NCBI GenBank assembly: GCA_965153355.1 | Contig: OZ231128.1 | Span: 20,708,001-20,772,000, forward strand | DNA from: Flaccisagitta enflata | Taxonomy: Eukaryota > Chaetognatha > Sagittoidea > Aphragmophora | Reading direction: 5' to 3' | Length of the DNA: 64,000 nucleotides | Notes under the pieces: model-generated | Seen by the model: the letters and a program-made list of their open reading frames with translations, nothing else | Database searches by the model: none | Told to the model about the DNA's origin: nothing | Shown: positions 48,301 to 61,840 of the stretch, piece by piece | Layout of the letters: the number at the start of each line of letters is the position of its first letter | How positions within the stretch are numbered: position 1 is the first letter of the stretch | Program-made: the position numbers and the translations under genes

Positions 48301-51300
48301 TTCCTCCTTTGATCCGTAAATAAATGGAAATGTTTGTGGAGCCCTCCTTTGTTGCTAAGCTCTAAACGCTTACAAAACGATATGACAAAAAAATATTTGT
48401 TCATTGCTGGGTCAGTCAAAAAACCGTAATCATTTCATGAAATCCGTTTCTCTCTCCTCTCTTCCATGTGCTACATGCAATATTCCGCAATCGAGGAATC
48501 CGGATGATCAGCTTTCTTCAGCCTTTTTTAAGTGCGACCAAGCACCTCTATGACTGGCTGTGTCCGTTGGTCGGTTGGTCTGTTGGTAAAGCATTCGTTC
48601 GACGATCCACACGTCGCACCTTATTGGCCTACTTGGCCTTGTTTAAAAAGTGAGACAACATTTATAGTCGTAGACTCACGACTAAATGGAAGACTTTGTT
48701 AAATTTCTATCCATTGGTTCGTCCGTTTGTCCTTAACGCACATGTATATTACGCCGGTTGCATCCCGGAAATACGGCAAATCATGCCTTTGCGCCCACCT
48801 CACAATGTTCCTTTGCAAAAACCTGACTAAACGAGCCCATGCGCAACTTTCTACGCGCGCGGGAACCTTTTTTAGGGCGCTGTCAAAGATGTGAGGGTTG
48901 AATGTGACTGGGACGCTGTTTCGTAGAGATGACAATCGCTTACATGTAGAGATAGCATACTGGCCCAGTATCAATCATAACTCTATCTCTCCAAATGATA
49001 AGATATAGTGGTCTAAGGAATGAATCCAAGCCTGGATAAACCTGGATCGACCTTTCTCATCATCATGTCACTGGAACAGCTGAAAGCGAGGCCAATTAAA
49101 TGTGAAAAATTTTCATAATTTTTAAATCTTCATGAATCCATCATTCGTCTCCAAATAGAGGGGGCTTATCTGACGCATTTTTAGTCGCGTGCTACGCGAC
49201 TCTACAAGCCACTTTTTGGTCCGTCGGTCTGTCAGTTGGTCGGTTTGTCACAAACTAAAAGGCGTTAAAAAAAATCGGTCAAGTGGTTACCAAGTAAATT
49301 AAAAAGGCCGGATACACGGCCACCAGTTGCGGACGGGTGGGCAGGAGCGGAAATGCGCGTTTTCACCCTTTTCGACTCTTGCTCACCAATGGACGGACGG
49401 ACCGACCGACGGACGGACGGACGGACAAAGCCTCTTTTAGAGTTGCTTTTTTTTTTACATGGTTTATAGCAACTCCGTGTAAGCTTATGTACGCGAGAAA
49501 TGGCTCTCCTGGTCAAGATAGATCCAAAGTATGATGCATTGGGGCCTAAAAGCCGCGTGGCAAGACTTGGCGACCTACAAATGACCACTTTACAGCCTGT
49601 ATTTCACCATCAAGTTAAAATTGTCACAAAATAGAATACAGAAAATTTTTGATTCTTCATATATAAAACATAACTCGTCATCTAATCGGAGGAAAAATAT
49701 GCCATTAGACTTATTTTAGAAAAAAAATTTAGTAGTTTATCTGTACAAAATTTCAACTCAATTGGTCAATTGGTTGCCGAGAAAATCAAATTTCGTTTTC
49801 AAAAATGGGTTTTAAATCAGAAATATTTTTAGTTGCATGCACGCGACTCTACAACCCGCTCTGTCTGTCGGTCAGTCGGTTGGTAACAATGTGCTTTTTT
49901 TGGCGATTATGGGCGGCTTCAGGGTTACAGCACGCAACTTGGTTAGCCGTGTATCCGGCCTTGTTTTTCAATTTTACCTCTTACAACTCAGCGTGTACGC
50001 AGGTTTTGGTTCTCATGGCTATGATTGCTTTGAGGTGTAATACATGGGGGTCTGAAAGCCATGTGGCGAGCCGAGACGAGCCGTAAATGACCCGCTCTAC
50101 AACTAATCATTCACCATCAAGTCAAAATTGTCACAAAATAGAATACACGAAATTTTAAAATCTTCATGAAATCTTAACTCACTCTAATTGAAGAAAACAA
50201 GGCCGGATATACGGCTACCCAAGTCGCATGCGGGTGGGCAGGGGCCATATTTGAGGTCAATAGACCATTTTGGCAGGAGCAGTTGGGTCAAAAAATAAAA
50301 TCATAAAAAAAGTGAAATGTGACCAACCGACCAACCAACCAACCAACGGACAAAGCAGGTTGTAGAGTCGCATGCATGCAACTAAAAATTCGGGACTGCA
50401 CTCATTTGACGGCAATTTTTTGAAAGTTTATCTGCACTAAATTTCAGGCCTGTCCATAATTAATTTGGAGATGGGGAGGGGGGGAAGACAAGAAAAAGAA
50501 AATTTGGGAAATATTAATTTTTGCAGTACCAAATATAACAAGGCCGCGGACAGTTGGGCAGGAGCAGTAACGCGGAAACTGCACGGAATTCAAAAATGTG
50601 ACGGATGGACGGACGGACGGACATACCGACCGACTTACCAACACGGCAAGGTGTAGAGTCGCGTGACCACGACTAAAAACTGATTTGTAAAACACACTAT
50701 TTCAACTTCAACTACCGGTACATGTTTTTTGCTTTCTGAGGAAGAAAATCATGGATTGTAAAAAGCGATGCAACGCATTGCAGGGAAGAAAATCAAACAA
50801 GGCCGGATACATGGCTACCCTAGTCGCGTGTGGGTCGGCAGGAGCAGTGCTGGAGAAGGTCACTAGGGCATATGGGCAGGAGCCGTATACTAAAAAAGCT
50901 CAAAAATGCCAAAGAAGTAAAAATGGGGCCGACCGGCAGACCAACCAACCTACTGACCAACCAACCGACCAACCAACCAACCAACCAACCAACCAACTGA
51001 AGGACCTACATAGTGGGGTGTAGAGTCGCGTAGCACGCGACTAAAAAAAGAAGGGGGATCAAAAGCGGCTTAATTCTTTACACCCCTGTCAATTTTTAGT
51101 CGCGAACACGCGACTCTACACCTTGTCGTGTTGGACGGTAGGTCTGTCGGTAGGTTGGTCGGTATGTCCGTCCATCACATTTTTGAATTGCGAGTGGTTT
51201 TTGCGTTACTGCTCCTGCCCAACCGTCTGCGACTGTATTGCCGTGTATCCGGGCTTGTTTTTTGTTCAATTTTAACTCCATGTACCTCCGTGTTTGCGGG

Positions 51301-52824
51301 AAATGGCTTTCCTGGTCAGGATATATGTAAGTATGATGCATTATGGTTTAAAAGCCCCATGGCGAGCCGTGGCGATATACAACTGACCACCTAACACCGG
51401 GTCTGTTTCTACTTGTGACAACTGCGTTTTTAACAAGCCACTTGATTGGTCACTGCATTGTACGCTCGCACTGCTCACTGCTCACCCCGCTCACTCCACA
51501 GCGCTACACTTGCTCACTCCATTCACAGGCTCGCTCACTACCTTGTGGGAACATAGAAATTCATGTGTTCATGCTGAAAATAGTAGGAACAATCGAGATT
51601 GACGTTGTTACTGGAAACACACCCACCTTTCAACTCACCAGCGTTCATGTATGTTTCTTTGTTTAGTTCTTTCTAATATTTGAATTTTGTACAAAAATGT
51701 TTTAACCAGGCCTGTATATAATTGAGTCCCCCCCCCCGTGGGAGTAGAAATTAAAGGCAGGGGGGATCAAAAGCGACTTGATTATATACACCCCTGGATT
51801 TAACTGAAGGCTTTAAAAACAGCCAAATAAAATTGAAAAGGAATAATCTGATAATTTAAATATGATGCAAATTCCTCAATACTGTCAGTCAAAAACCAAG
51901 AAACGTCTTTATATATAAACGGTCAAAAAGACACAGAAAGAAAAACTGACAGATAGATTCATAAGCGGTCAAGTAAAAGAACGGTACAACAGATTTGCAA
52001 GAAGCAGAAAAAATCACTTATTTCACTGCAGCGGTATCCAACTTAAATTCCGCCCTAAAAAAGGTTCCCACTCACGTACAAAGTTGCGCTTGGGCTCGTT
52101 CAGTCATATTTTTGCAAAGAAACATTGTGAGGTGGGCGCAAAGGCATGATTTGCCGTATTTCCGGGATGCAACCGGCGTAATGTATATCCGCCCAAGTTG
52201 CCCCTTGACCGTCCCGTCCGCGTCTCTATATTGAGACTTACCCGGAAACTTCCAAAGTAGCGTAACGGTGGGATACAGCGTCCCGCCTCGGTCTTCAAAC
52301 AAAACCGGATTTTTATTGACTACGTAGACGTTGAGAATATTGCCCGAATGGGTGACGACCTTGGCCACAGTCATCTCATCCTTATTCGGGATGATCTGCG
52401 AGGATGTTTCTGTCAGAAAGTGGGGAGAAAGGTTCTATTTTCTTTCCTCAAGGTAAACTGATCATAATTCCTTTAGTCGCTTTACTTCATTTATATATCT
52501 AGACGATTTTTCTTTTTTTACTTGATAGAAATGAGACTGTTCCGTCATTTGTAGGCGCGCAAAAGCACCTCTTTAACTGGCAAAGTCCGTCGGTAGGTCG
52601 GTCACGCATTCGTTCGCACCTTATTGGTCTTCTTAAGACCTTGTTAGTGAATATTTCTACTCTTCTACGACTCCCGCTCAATAAACAGCCTTACAAAAGT
52701 GATCTTTCTTCCAGCTCATACCCTGAGAGACGTTAAATTGTTCTTCGAGCGCGGACCTGGCCTTGCGTCGATCCGAGCTCTTCACGGCCGTGTTGGCCTT
52801 CACTCGGAATGGTTTATGGAACAT
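36344..52824 (-). CDS. EIF2D: Eukaryotic translation initiation factor 2D (ligatin family)
   Basis: Nine exons: 52824-52722, 52409-52242, 47966-47877, 47535-47417, 46834-46009, 45769-45657, 45551-45214, 36956-36920 and 36643-36344. All junction phases agree and give 697 residues (human has 584). The family binds 40S subunits, delivers initiator tRNA without GTP and recycles post-termination complexes. Residues 1-190 are the MCT1-like/PUA part (starts MFHKPFRVKANTAVKSSDRR; GGADLMLPGVVV; VASAMRGKGFIVVHT). Residues about 197-371 are an Asp/Glu/Asn-rich insert that explains the extra length. A winged-helix/SWIB-like region follows at about 372-590 (MSINANVLPLFKDAG). The C-terminal SUI1 domain is at about 598-697 (GNKKVTLVTNLETYGVNPQD; IQGNQVNLVVAILTEKYNID). 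Intron 2 (4.3 kb) and intron 7 (8.3 kb) are filled by transposons. Exon 6 uses the weak donor GTTTGT. A likely poly(A) signal is at 35987-35992. Confidence 0.95.
36970..37104 (-). repeat. Intron-edge repeat, copy next to EIF2D exon 8
   Basis: In sense this reads GCTACGGGGCGG ... ATGATGAAAGGGCCATGAAT ... GATTTCATCCCCCTATCAAC. A direct copy lies at 45091-45214, starting at the exon 7 donor. The pair brackets the 7.5-kb foldback element. Confidence 0.6.
41640..41870. mobile_element. Small foldback element inside element A
   Basis: CACCAAAGAGGCTGATGACC with CTATGCTTTTACACTTATGG at the left is inverted as AGAACATAGGTCATCAATCC at the right. It ends AGCAGGGCATGGGTACTGCTG. It is related to 42510-43030 and 11990-12420. 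Confidence 0.55.
42510..43030. mobile_element. Foldback element with CAAGGCCCAAATCC array
   Basis: It starts GGGCAGCGGCCCCAAAGGGG and TCACACTTATGGGGAATTTT, contains GAGGCCCAAATCCTAGCC units and a duplicated left arm, and closes with the inverted AAATTCCCCATATGTGTGAA. It is inserted in the right arm of element A. Confidence 0.6.
43073..43207 (-). mobile_element. HTE-3 copy
   Basis: TTAGGGGCGACAAAGCAAAT at the hairpin end, a GGTTGGTTGGTCGG tract, and far end CATGTCGCACCTATTGGCC ... TTGGCCTTGTT. Outer arm GGGGCGAC versus far GGTGCGAC is one mismatch. Confidence 0.6.
45091..45214 (-). repeat. Intron-edge repeat, copy at the EIF2D exon 7 donor
   Basis: It begins at the exon junction (GCTACAG/GTATATAG), contains ATGATGAAAGGACCATGAAT and GGATTCATCCCCCTAACAAC, and is followed by a second GCTACAGGTATAG. 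The splice-donor block itself is therefore repeated about 120 nt into the intron. Confidence 0.55.
47098..47170 (-). other. tRNA-like fragment (possible SINE head)
   Basis: The sense sequence GTGCGCTCGTGGCCCTCTGG then GTCAAGAGTTCGAGTTCCGC resembles the 3' half of a tRNA with a B box (GTTCGAGTTCC). No complete A box or cloverleaf is visible. It is in EIF2D intron 4. Confidence 0.3.
47185..47324 (-). mobile_element. HTE-1b copy, compact
   Basis: The hairpin GTCGCGGACTCGCGAC, three GGTCCGTC tetramer pairs, and the far end CCCGTCCGCGACTGAG ... ATACGGCCTTGTT. The outer arm and far motif match over nine bases. It is in EIF2D intron 4. Confidence 0.8.
47664..47833. mobile_element. Short pogo-like MITE
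   Basis: The left end TA/CAGTTGAATCCCGCAATAAC and the right end GTTATAGCGGGGTGAAAGTG form the CCCGCTATAAC-type termini known from pogo/Tigger elements. It fills half of the 341-bp EIF2D intron 3. A related right terminus occurs near 57230-57249. Confidence 0.6.
48528..48643 (-). mobile_element. HTE-3 copy
   Basis: AAGTGCGACCAAGCACCTCT opens with a hairpin. The far end is CACACGTCGCACCTTATTGG ... CTTGGCCTTGTT. Outer GTGCGAC and far GTCGCAC are exact reverse complements. It is in EIF2D intron 2. Confidence 0.7.
48745..48895 (-). repeat. Inverted partner of the repeat at 52040-52192
   Basis: It reads in minus as SALKKVPARVESCAWARLVR then NIVRWAQRHDLPYFRDATGV. The copy 3.2 kb away on plus gives almost the same peptide. 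Both lie in EIF2D intron 2 and I do not recognise the peptide. Confidence 0.6.
49181..49450. mobile_element. Two nested or abutting HTE-1 fragments
   Basis: A minus-oriented hairpin end (TTAGTCGCGTGCTACGCGAC, 49187) runs into a plus-oriented AAGGCCGGATACACGGCC start (49304) with GTTGCGGACGGGTGGGCAGG and a GGACGGACCGACC tract. Neither fragment has both ends. Confidence 0.5.
49829..49965 (-). mobile_element. HTE-1 copy with GTTGC arm variant
   Basis: The outer arm is AGTTGCATGC, the local inner arm is ACGCGACT and the far motif is GCACGCAACT. The C-to-T change is shared by outer arm and far end but not by the inner arm. Confidence 0.7.
50196..50385 (+). mobile_element. HTE-1a copy
   Basis: AACAAGGCCGGATATACGGC with subterminal GTCGCATGCGGG; it ends GTCGCATGCATGCAACTAA. 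The GCATGC variant is present at both ends. Confidence 0.75.
50537..50676 (+). mobile_element. HTE-1 copy, short
   Basis: AACAAGGCCGCGGACAGTTG directly joins the GGGCAGGAGCAG block, skipping the usual GATACACGGC segment. It ends GTCGCGTGACCACGACTAA. Confidence 0.6.
50796..51044 (+). mobile_element. HTE-1a copy with expanded CCAA tract
   Basis: AACAAGGCCGGATACATGGC with subterminal GTCGCGTGTGGG, an ACCAACCAACCAACC expansion, and the hairpin GTCGCGTAGCACGCGAC then TAA. Confidence 0.75.
51096..51258 (-). mobile_element. HTE-1 copy
   Basis: The hairpin GTCGCGAACACGCGAC at the left; the far end is CCGTCTGCGACTGTATTGCC ... TATCCGGGCTTGTT. It starts 50 bp from the end of the oppositely oriented copy at 50796-51044. 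Confidence 0.7.
52040..52192 (+). repeat. Inverted partner of the repeat at 48745-48895
   Basis: It reads in plus as SALKKVPTHVQSCAWARSVI then NIVRWAQRHDLPYFRDATGV. It sits just downstream (in sense) of the EIF2D exon 2 donor. Confidence 0.6.
52552..52645 (-). mobile_element. HTE-3 copy, shortest in the window
   Basis: TAGGCGCGCAAAAGCACCTC at the left and GTTCGCACCTTATTGGTC ... GACCTTGTT at the right. It is in EIF2D intron 1. Confidence 0.5.
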
Positions 52825-53358
52825 TATTTAGGGTGGAGGCGACCATCAACAATCTCTGCCGAGGGCCACTTGACAGCCTCAAAATAGAACCGAGAAACTC
52901 AGAGGAGTCTAGCTCTTAATCATGGTCTAGAGAAATAAGTTGACAACAATGAACAATAACAATGCTGCATGACAGCAGATGTCATGGTAGAAAATAAAAA
53001 TAAAGAACGGCCATCGAGAATGAAATGTCGACAGAGGATAACTAAGGTGATTTTTGCAGCCTCTAACTTCGTAACAAAACCCCATTCTAAAGATAATTTC
53101 CGTCCATTGAATCCCGACAGAAATTCATCGGGACGAAATGACAGAATCGAATCGGACTCTCGGGATGGAATACTCGAAATATTTTAAGTAGCAACAATTT
53201 ATGCATGAAATCAAATCCCAGGCAGGGTCGGTATGAGGGATGAGCATCATCCTCCTGGTCCAAAAATGCGATTATGACGAAATATATGTTCCATTAAATA
53301 AAGATGAAAACGAGAGAGAAAAATGAAAGGGAGTGTTTGGCGAGGGAATTCCAGCTCG

Positions 53359-55666
53359 CTAGTATCTGCCAACCATGGCTCGCAGTTGATCCAGTTCCAA
53401 TCTCAGTCTAGCGTTTTCTTCCCTCAAATGCCTGATTTCCGATTCTGAGGAGGAACCTCCTCGATGTGGCGGAGAATAACCGCGTGGACGCCGACTCGAA
53501 CTACCCCCGTAATCGTAAGGCTTTCCTCTTTCCTTCATTTCTCGTTCTTTTCCGGGCCAAGTGGTTTTGAATACTTTGTTTTCGTTACGCCGGCCGTGGG
53601 AAATTTCTGTGAACATGTTGAACAAGAAAAGATTTCTCAATGACGTTAAATGAGTACAACAGACATTTTTAGAAGCGGACACAACTCTCTACCATATTGT
53701 GTCAGTCCGTCCATCCCTCCATCGTTTTTTTTTTTTCACAGCGTTTTGGGTCATTGTTGGGTGTAAAATATTGTATCATTGTAGTATTGTAGCACTGTAG
53801 CGCTGTTCCTGCAAGACCGTCCGCGACTTTCGTCTTGGGCTTGTTAAGTACATGTCGATGACATGCTTCCACAGTATGCAACGGATCATGTCACTAGCAT
53901 CTCATTTGTCAGGAAGAGTTTAGTGAAAATAACAACTCATCGAAGACAAAGCGAGGTCAAAGCCATCATAAAACTAACCTGTGCGAATTTTTTTGCCATT
54001 GATCTCGGTACCATTCAACGATTTCACGGCTTCCTCCGCATCTGCAGGATCCTCAAACTCAACGAAACCGAAACCACCTGAACATCAAATTGAAAATCAG
54101 TCCACTTGGGTGCTTCACATTGCAAAAGTTAGGAATTTCTTCTCATTTCGCTTACCCCAAGACCGACGGACTAATTTTAAAGCTCTGACCATTCTTCTTT
54201 TTTCAAAAATAGTCTTTCTTCCTTGTTTTTAGTAGCCTTCTTTTATGTCCTAATTTGCATAATGCTGTGGGAGATACTGTTAGGACACGGTTCTTTTGAA
54301 TATGAGATTTTAACTGCCGCAGCCAGTTTTTCACTATGTAGATAAATCGACCAGACACTTTCATTGAGCAACTCATAAGTTGTAGAGAGTTGTAGAGAGT
54401 TGTAAAGAACTTGCATGGAAATCTTACAGGGATGACGTTTATAGTGTAAAAGGTATCAATATGCAGGTCAAAATACAACTTTTTCTGAAGAAAATTATTT
54501 TTTGTCACTAGACAAGGTTGACGAAAAATTCTTGATTTGCATAAAAAATGACTTGATTAAAAAGCTAAAAACATGGCTCTCGTCTAAAGACATGTAAGAT
54601 GGAAGCCATGTTCTTGGAAATGCAAAAAGGTTCATCTGGAAGCAGATTAAGATTTTTTCGCAAAACCTAGTGGCAATTTTTTTCACTCAATTTTCAGTAA
54701 ATCTATTTCCTATTCCCTTTCTTTTTCTCAGTATGTTGTTTGTAAAACGTATCCCAGCCAAATATCTGGGTCAGAAGAGCGCGTTGATGTGATCGCTGGT
54801 CAGATTCAGCAGAGGAAAGCAATACTTTAAAGGAAATACAAGAAGTAATACAAAAACATGACTGACAAAATTTTCGGGCGATCGCGCTGAGCGTGTCTTA
54901 GTCTTCAGTTTGTTTGTAACACCATGAACCTCTTCCTGTACTTTAGGCTATCCATCGGTATAGCAGACAACACCCACAACACTTTTGTCTTTATCTTGTG
55001 GATGATTTTCGTTTAATAGGTGATTTTCTAAGGCAATTGTTAGTCCGTTTAACAACGAAAGAGCATGGGGAAATTTGCTTCCCCATTGAATTCTGTGGGA
55101 AACTTAAAGAGTTAAAACAAAAATAGAAGACAAATGAAATTTAAGAAAAGGAAAATGTTCATCTTTATGATTTTATTCACTCCGTATTAGGTTAATGGGA
55201 CAAAAAGATGCATTGCAATAACTTCATTTGAAGCAACCAACCACTCCACTTAAGTTCAAGTCGCATGAACGCGACTGACACTTAGTTGTTGTTGTTGTTT
55301 CTGCTGGTTACCAGTGGAACCTGCGCTGGAGCACTAGCTGGGATCATATCCTAGCAGCTATGTATAATACAATGCTCTATTTACTATGTAGAAAGCTGGA
55401 GAGAATCAAAGGGCAGGAAGTGGAGGGCAAAAGGCAACAGGCGACGCGGATATGTGGGCAGGGGCATATCAACCCCATACACCCCCTCCCCCCACATCGG
55501 TCATATCTGACATACCTGGATTTTTGGCCACAAAGCAGTTCTTCAACTGTCCAAATTTGGCAAATATTTCTTCGACGTCACGCTCTTTAGCATTGGGATG
55601 CAAATCCCCGACAAACACTTTGCACCCTGGAGCAGCATTTCTGTCGTGTCGCTCGTGTCGATCCAT
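53359..55666 (-). CDS. SRSF3/7-like RRM protein with coiled-coil tail, paralog A
   Basis: Three exons, 55666-55516, 54077-53979 and 53606-53359, give 165 residues with the same phases and exon boundaries as paralog B 549 bp upstream, so this is a head-to-tail duplication. The RRM carries CKVFVGDLHPNAKERDVEEI and GGFGFVEFEDPADAEEAV. The tail keeps SSSRRPRGYSPPHRGGSSSE and the terminal LREENARLRLELDQLRAMVG segment. Differences from B lie mainly in RRM loop residues (HPNAK versus NPSTQ, AKNP versus ARAP) and in the charged linker. The ATG at 55666 is chosen because it aligns with B; an in-frame upstream Met would add an unconserved extension. Intron 2 contains an eroded HTE-1 copy (about 53670-53850). 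As with B, the RNA-processing role is inferred from the RRM. Confidence 0.9.
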
Positions 55667-56215
55667 CCTTTCAAATTCTGGACCAACTATAAATTGTTGA
55701 GATCTGGTAAGGTGAAATGGCAACAATAATGCCGCAAGAGTCACACAAACTAAGATAAAGACAATAATTCATTTAGACAACTAGACAAAGAATGAACCAT
55801 GCTTCAAATTCGTTGAAATTAGGAAAACATACTCCAAGTGAGAAACATTTGTAAATAATGTTCGGTATTTTGAATCTAAAATCAGGTTACAGAGACTAGC
55901 CTCATTCTTTATTTCGTGTGAAGCACGTGAACCAAAAAGATGGTTGAGAATAGAGCAAGCTTTTTTACTGCCTTTCGCAACTAAGACAAAAACTGAACCA
56001 GGGCAAAGACAAATGATGGAACTAAGAACGAAAAGAAATAATAACAACATAGGATGTACATCAGTCAAATCCCAGGCGAGGCCAAGACCAGGAATAGAGT
56101 CTTTTAGTACAAACAAATGAATAATGACAAGATATATGTTTACATAAACTGACGATATACATGGAAGAGAGAATGGGGAGTTAGGTGAAAGGGGAGGGGA
56201 AGTAATTCTATAGAG

Positions 56216-58818
56216 TCAGTATTTGCCAACTATGGCTCGCAATTGATCCAGTTCCATTCTCAGCCTGGCGTTCTCATCTCTCAATCGTCTGACTTCTGAT
56301 TCCGAGGAGGAACCTCCCCGATGTGGCGGAGAGTAACCGCGAGGTCTTCGACTCGAACTGCTCCCATAATCGTAATAATCTTTTTTCTGCCTTTCTCGTT
56401 CTTCTCGCTCTTTCCCAGGCCAATGGGTTTTGAATTCCTTGTTTAAATTCCGCCGACCATGGGAGATTTCTGTGCGCGAGAGTGAGAGAAAGGATGAGGT
56501 CATTATTTCAGTAGGGCCTATGTGATGAAAGTTGAGGTCATAAGCTATTATGTGTCACAAGTGAGCTATGATGGGCCACATCAGCGCCGTCTATAATTAA
56601 CACAGTCAACTCGGTGAAGACGCAACACTAGTAAAATGAGACTCATTTGGTTCAATTACCTACTTCAGTCCAAATCGGCCCGACCAGGTGACTCACCCGT
56701 GCGAATTTTTTTGCCATTGATCTCCGTGCCATCCAACGCCTTCACTGCCTCTTTCGCATCCGCGGGATCCTCGAATTCAACGAAACCGAATCCACCTAAA
56801 CGATTCAATTCATTGACCAACTAAACACAACCTCATCAAGGAAACACTTAGAACGCGGGTTAACTACAAAGCAAAGATGACGGAAAGCTTTGACACCCCC
56901 CCTGTATCGTCATTGGTAAATTGCCATGTTCGGTATCATATGACAAGACTTTCTCAATGAAAATAACACCATGATATGTAAATTAGGCCCCCATTCTCGA
57001 GCTTATCACTCATGAAGCCCGCCTGTCTGCCGCGCAACATCGCTTCTCTGCTATCACGAATCAGCAACTTTTCAATAAGGCTACAGGAACAAAAGTCCCC
57101 CTTCGTTCTACAGGACTTTTCCCTTCGGGGCCGCTACCCCTCTTCCTTTCACTCCAATTAACCATGCAAAGTAGGACCAAAGATTTACATCTATCATAGG
57201 CGGACTTCTGTAATTCTCGGATCTGTTATAGCGGGGTTAAACTGACTAATCAAATAGTCCAGGTTGTTGAAGAGAGGACTCGGCTTTTCTGGAACAAAGC
57301 TTGAAAATTTGCATACAAGTATTTAAAGTCATGTAGATCATGATAATGATGAGTGCAGGTAAAAAAAATTTGAGCACCTATCTTAAAAATTCTTTTAGAA
57401 TTTCGGAAAGTCAGGCCATCGCCAAACCGCTAGAGAGTAGAGTGAGGGCGATGAAATTTTTTGAGCTAAAAAATATGTATTTTGTACATATGCACACCAA
57501 ATTTCAGCTCTCTAGCTTTATTAGAAGCAAAGATATAGCCTATTTACTTCTATATTTAAAAACTACATTTTTTTGGAAAACAGGTATTTTTTTAAAAAAT
57601 ACACCCAAAAGTAAATCGTCTATATCTCCGCTTCTGATAAAGCTAGAGAGCTGAAATTTGGTATGAACATGTATAAAACACTTATTTTTTGCTCATGAAA
57701 TTTTATTGCCCTGAGGCAGACGGTTTGGCGGTGGCATGGTTTTGAAAATCTTAGATGAATTTTTAAGATACACGCCATATTTTTTATAAGAACACTGGTT
57801 TTTTAAGTGAGGCTCAGCGTTCTTATTTTTTAGCCAATTTTCAGGCTCAAAAGTTCTTAACCCGTTCTTATTTTTTACAGCATTGAAGGTTTGTTATCAT
57901 AGTTGCTGGCCATTTATATGCAATAAAATGAATATATGTTTTTACTTTGTCTATGCAAAATTTTACTTTCGTAACTTAATTCATTGAAAAGATATAAGCG
58001 ATGAAGGTTACAGGTTGAATTTTTTAAGTTGGAGGATTCTGTACAATGTTTTTTGATAATTTCTTTAAAAAATCATATCAAAATGTACTTAAAGATATTT
58101 CTATGCTGAAATCTGAGCCTAAGCATGTTCTTAGGATGTTCTTATTTTTTTACCAAATCTGAGGCTGATGTTCTTATAAACAATGTTCTTAGACAAAATA
58201 CAGCGTGTAGGTGCTCAAATTTTTTTGACCTGCACTTATCATTATCATGATCTACATAATTTTAAATACTTATATGCAAATTTTCAAGCTTTGTTCCGGA
58301 AAAGCCGAGTTGGCTCAATTTCATGCATCAACAGACTGGACTAAAAATTCAAATTACTGAACCGCCCTTGATTGCATTGCTGGATAAATAATTGGACTCG
58401 AATTGGACCATGTCTCGTCTCAATATTTACCACTGCCTAATCTTCCATTCCTTTCATCATACATGCCTTATGACTCATAAGTCGATAAAAAGCCATACAA
58501 CTCTAATCTCCAGGCAATCCTAGCGCTACTACAAGATAGCGCCGCCTCGCGTAACAGAGTTCTTTTGACTGAGGCTATTCGTCAACTTCAATGCCATCAG
58601 GACGATCTATCAACATAACACAACAGTGTGGCTGTGTGGGTCACCTCAACTCTTTCCTTACCCGGCGCTCTAGCCACGAAGCAATTCCTCAACTGTCCGT
58701 ATTTGGCGAAAATTTCTTCGACATCGCGCTCTTGAGTGCTGGGATTCAAATCCCCGACAAACACCTTGCATCCCGGAGGACCGTCTCTTCTATCATGTCG
58801 TTCCGGCCGATCCATCAT
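56216..58818 (-). CDS. SRSF3/7-like RRM protein with coiled-coil tail, paralog B
   Basis: Three exons, 58818-58662, 56795-56697 and 56469-56216, join in phase 1/1 to 169 residues. Residues about 15-90 form one RRM: CKVFVGDLNPSTQERDVEEI carries RNP2, GGFGFVEFEDP carries RNP1, and the domain ends near KKIRTEISHGRR. The closest layout I know is the RRM of SRSF3/SRSF7. The tail is not an RS domain. It has a basic/charged stretch, a Tyr/Ser/Arg patch (SSSSRRPRGYSPPHRGG) and a final heptad-like segment LRDENARLRMELDQLRAIVG, probably a short coiled coil. Splicing or RNP assembly is the likely role, by homology only. A TTTATT (AATAAA in sense) at 55908-55913 could end the transcript. Intron 1 contains a TA-flanked foldback element. 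The start could be either of two adjacent Met codons. Confidence 0.9.
57257..58341. mobile_element. 1.1-kb TA-flanked foldback element (element B)
   Basis: Termini GTCCAG ... CTGGAC next to TA match those of element A. The arms of roughly 100-120 bp read GGACTCGGCTTTTCTGGAAC, GAAAATTTGCATACAAG and TAGATCATGATAATGATGAG and are inverted at 58215-58341. The interior is AT-rich. It is in intron 1 of the RRM paralog B gene. Confidence 0.75.
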
Positions 58819-59183
58819 CCAACTTTTATCTTTTCCTACTTTCTAGTTTTTGTCTCGTCTTTAATGAAGAAAGAAATAATTCGTAAATTTTCTTTTTAAA
58901 AAATTTCATGAAACTTCTGGATATATTTTTTTTTCTATTTATTATTGGTGTAATAACTTGTTTCTCAACATTTTAACACAATTTTGGATAAAACATTGTT
59001 AAAAATGGCGCAGTTGACGACCAAGCGATCTCGAGGATGACGGTTCGAGAGATCATGGCAAACTTCATTTAACAGCAGATACATGAATGGCAAACAAGGT
59101 AATCGCCGTAATTGAAGTTTATCTATAGGATATCAATGTTCCGCGATGAACGTTCTTCACACAATATTGCGAGCGGAGAGATT

Positions 59184-61626
<2,443 letters not shown>

Positions 61627-61840
61627 TTTTATTTGATTTTACTTTTTTTTACAAAAAAGGGAAAAAGTTTTCTAAAAGTTTGAAAATCTGAAAGCGAGAG
61701 AAAGAGAGCATGAAGGAGGTTCATCAAATGAATGATGGCAAGTGACAGAGGGAAATTGGAAACACATGGAATGACTAGGGAAACATAGTGGTTGAAGATA
61801 GAAATGTTAATCAGTCCAGCATATATATTTTAAACAAAAC

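Noticed and set aside
51995-52234. 79-codon plus frame as a gene
   Set aside because: It overlaps the EIF2D exon 2 donor region on the opposite strand and recurs as an inverted copy, so it is treated as a repeat, with the peptide noted as a finding.
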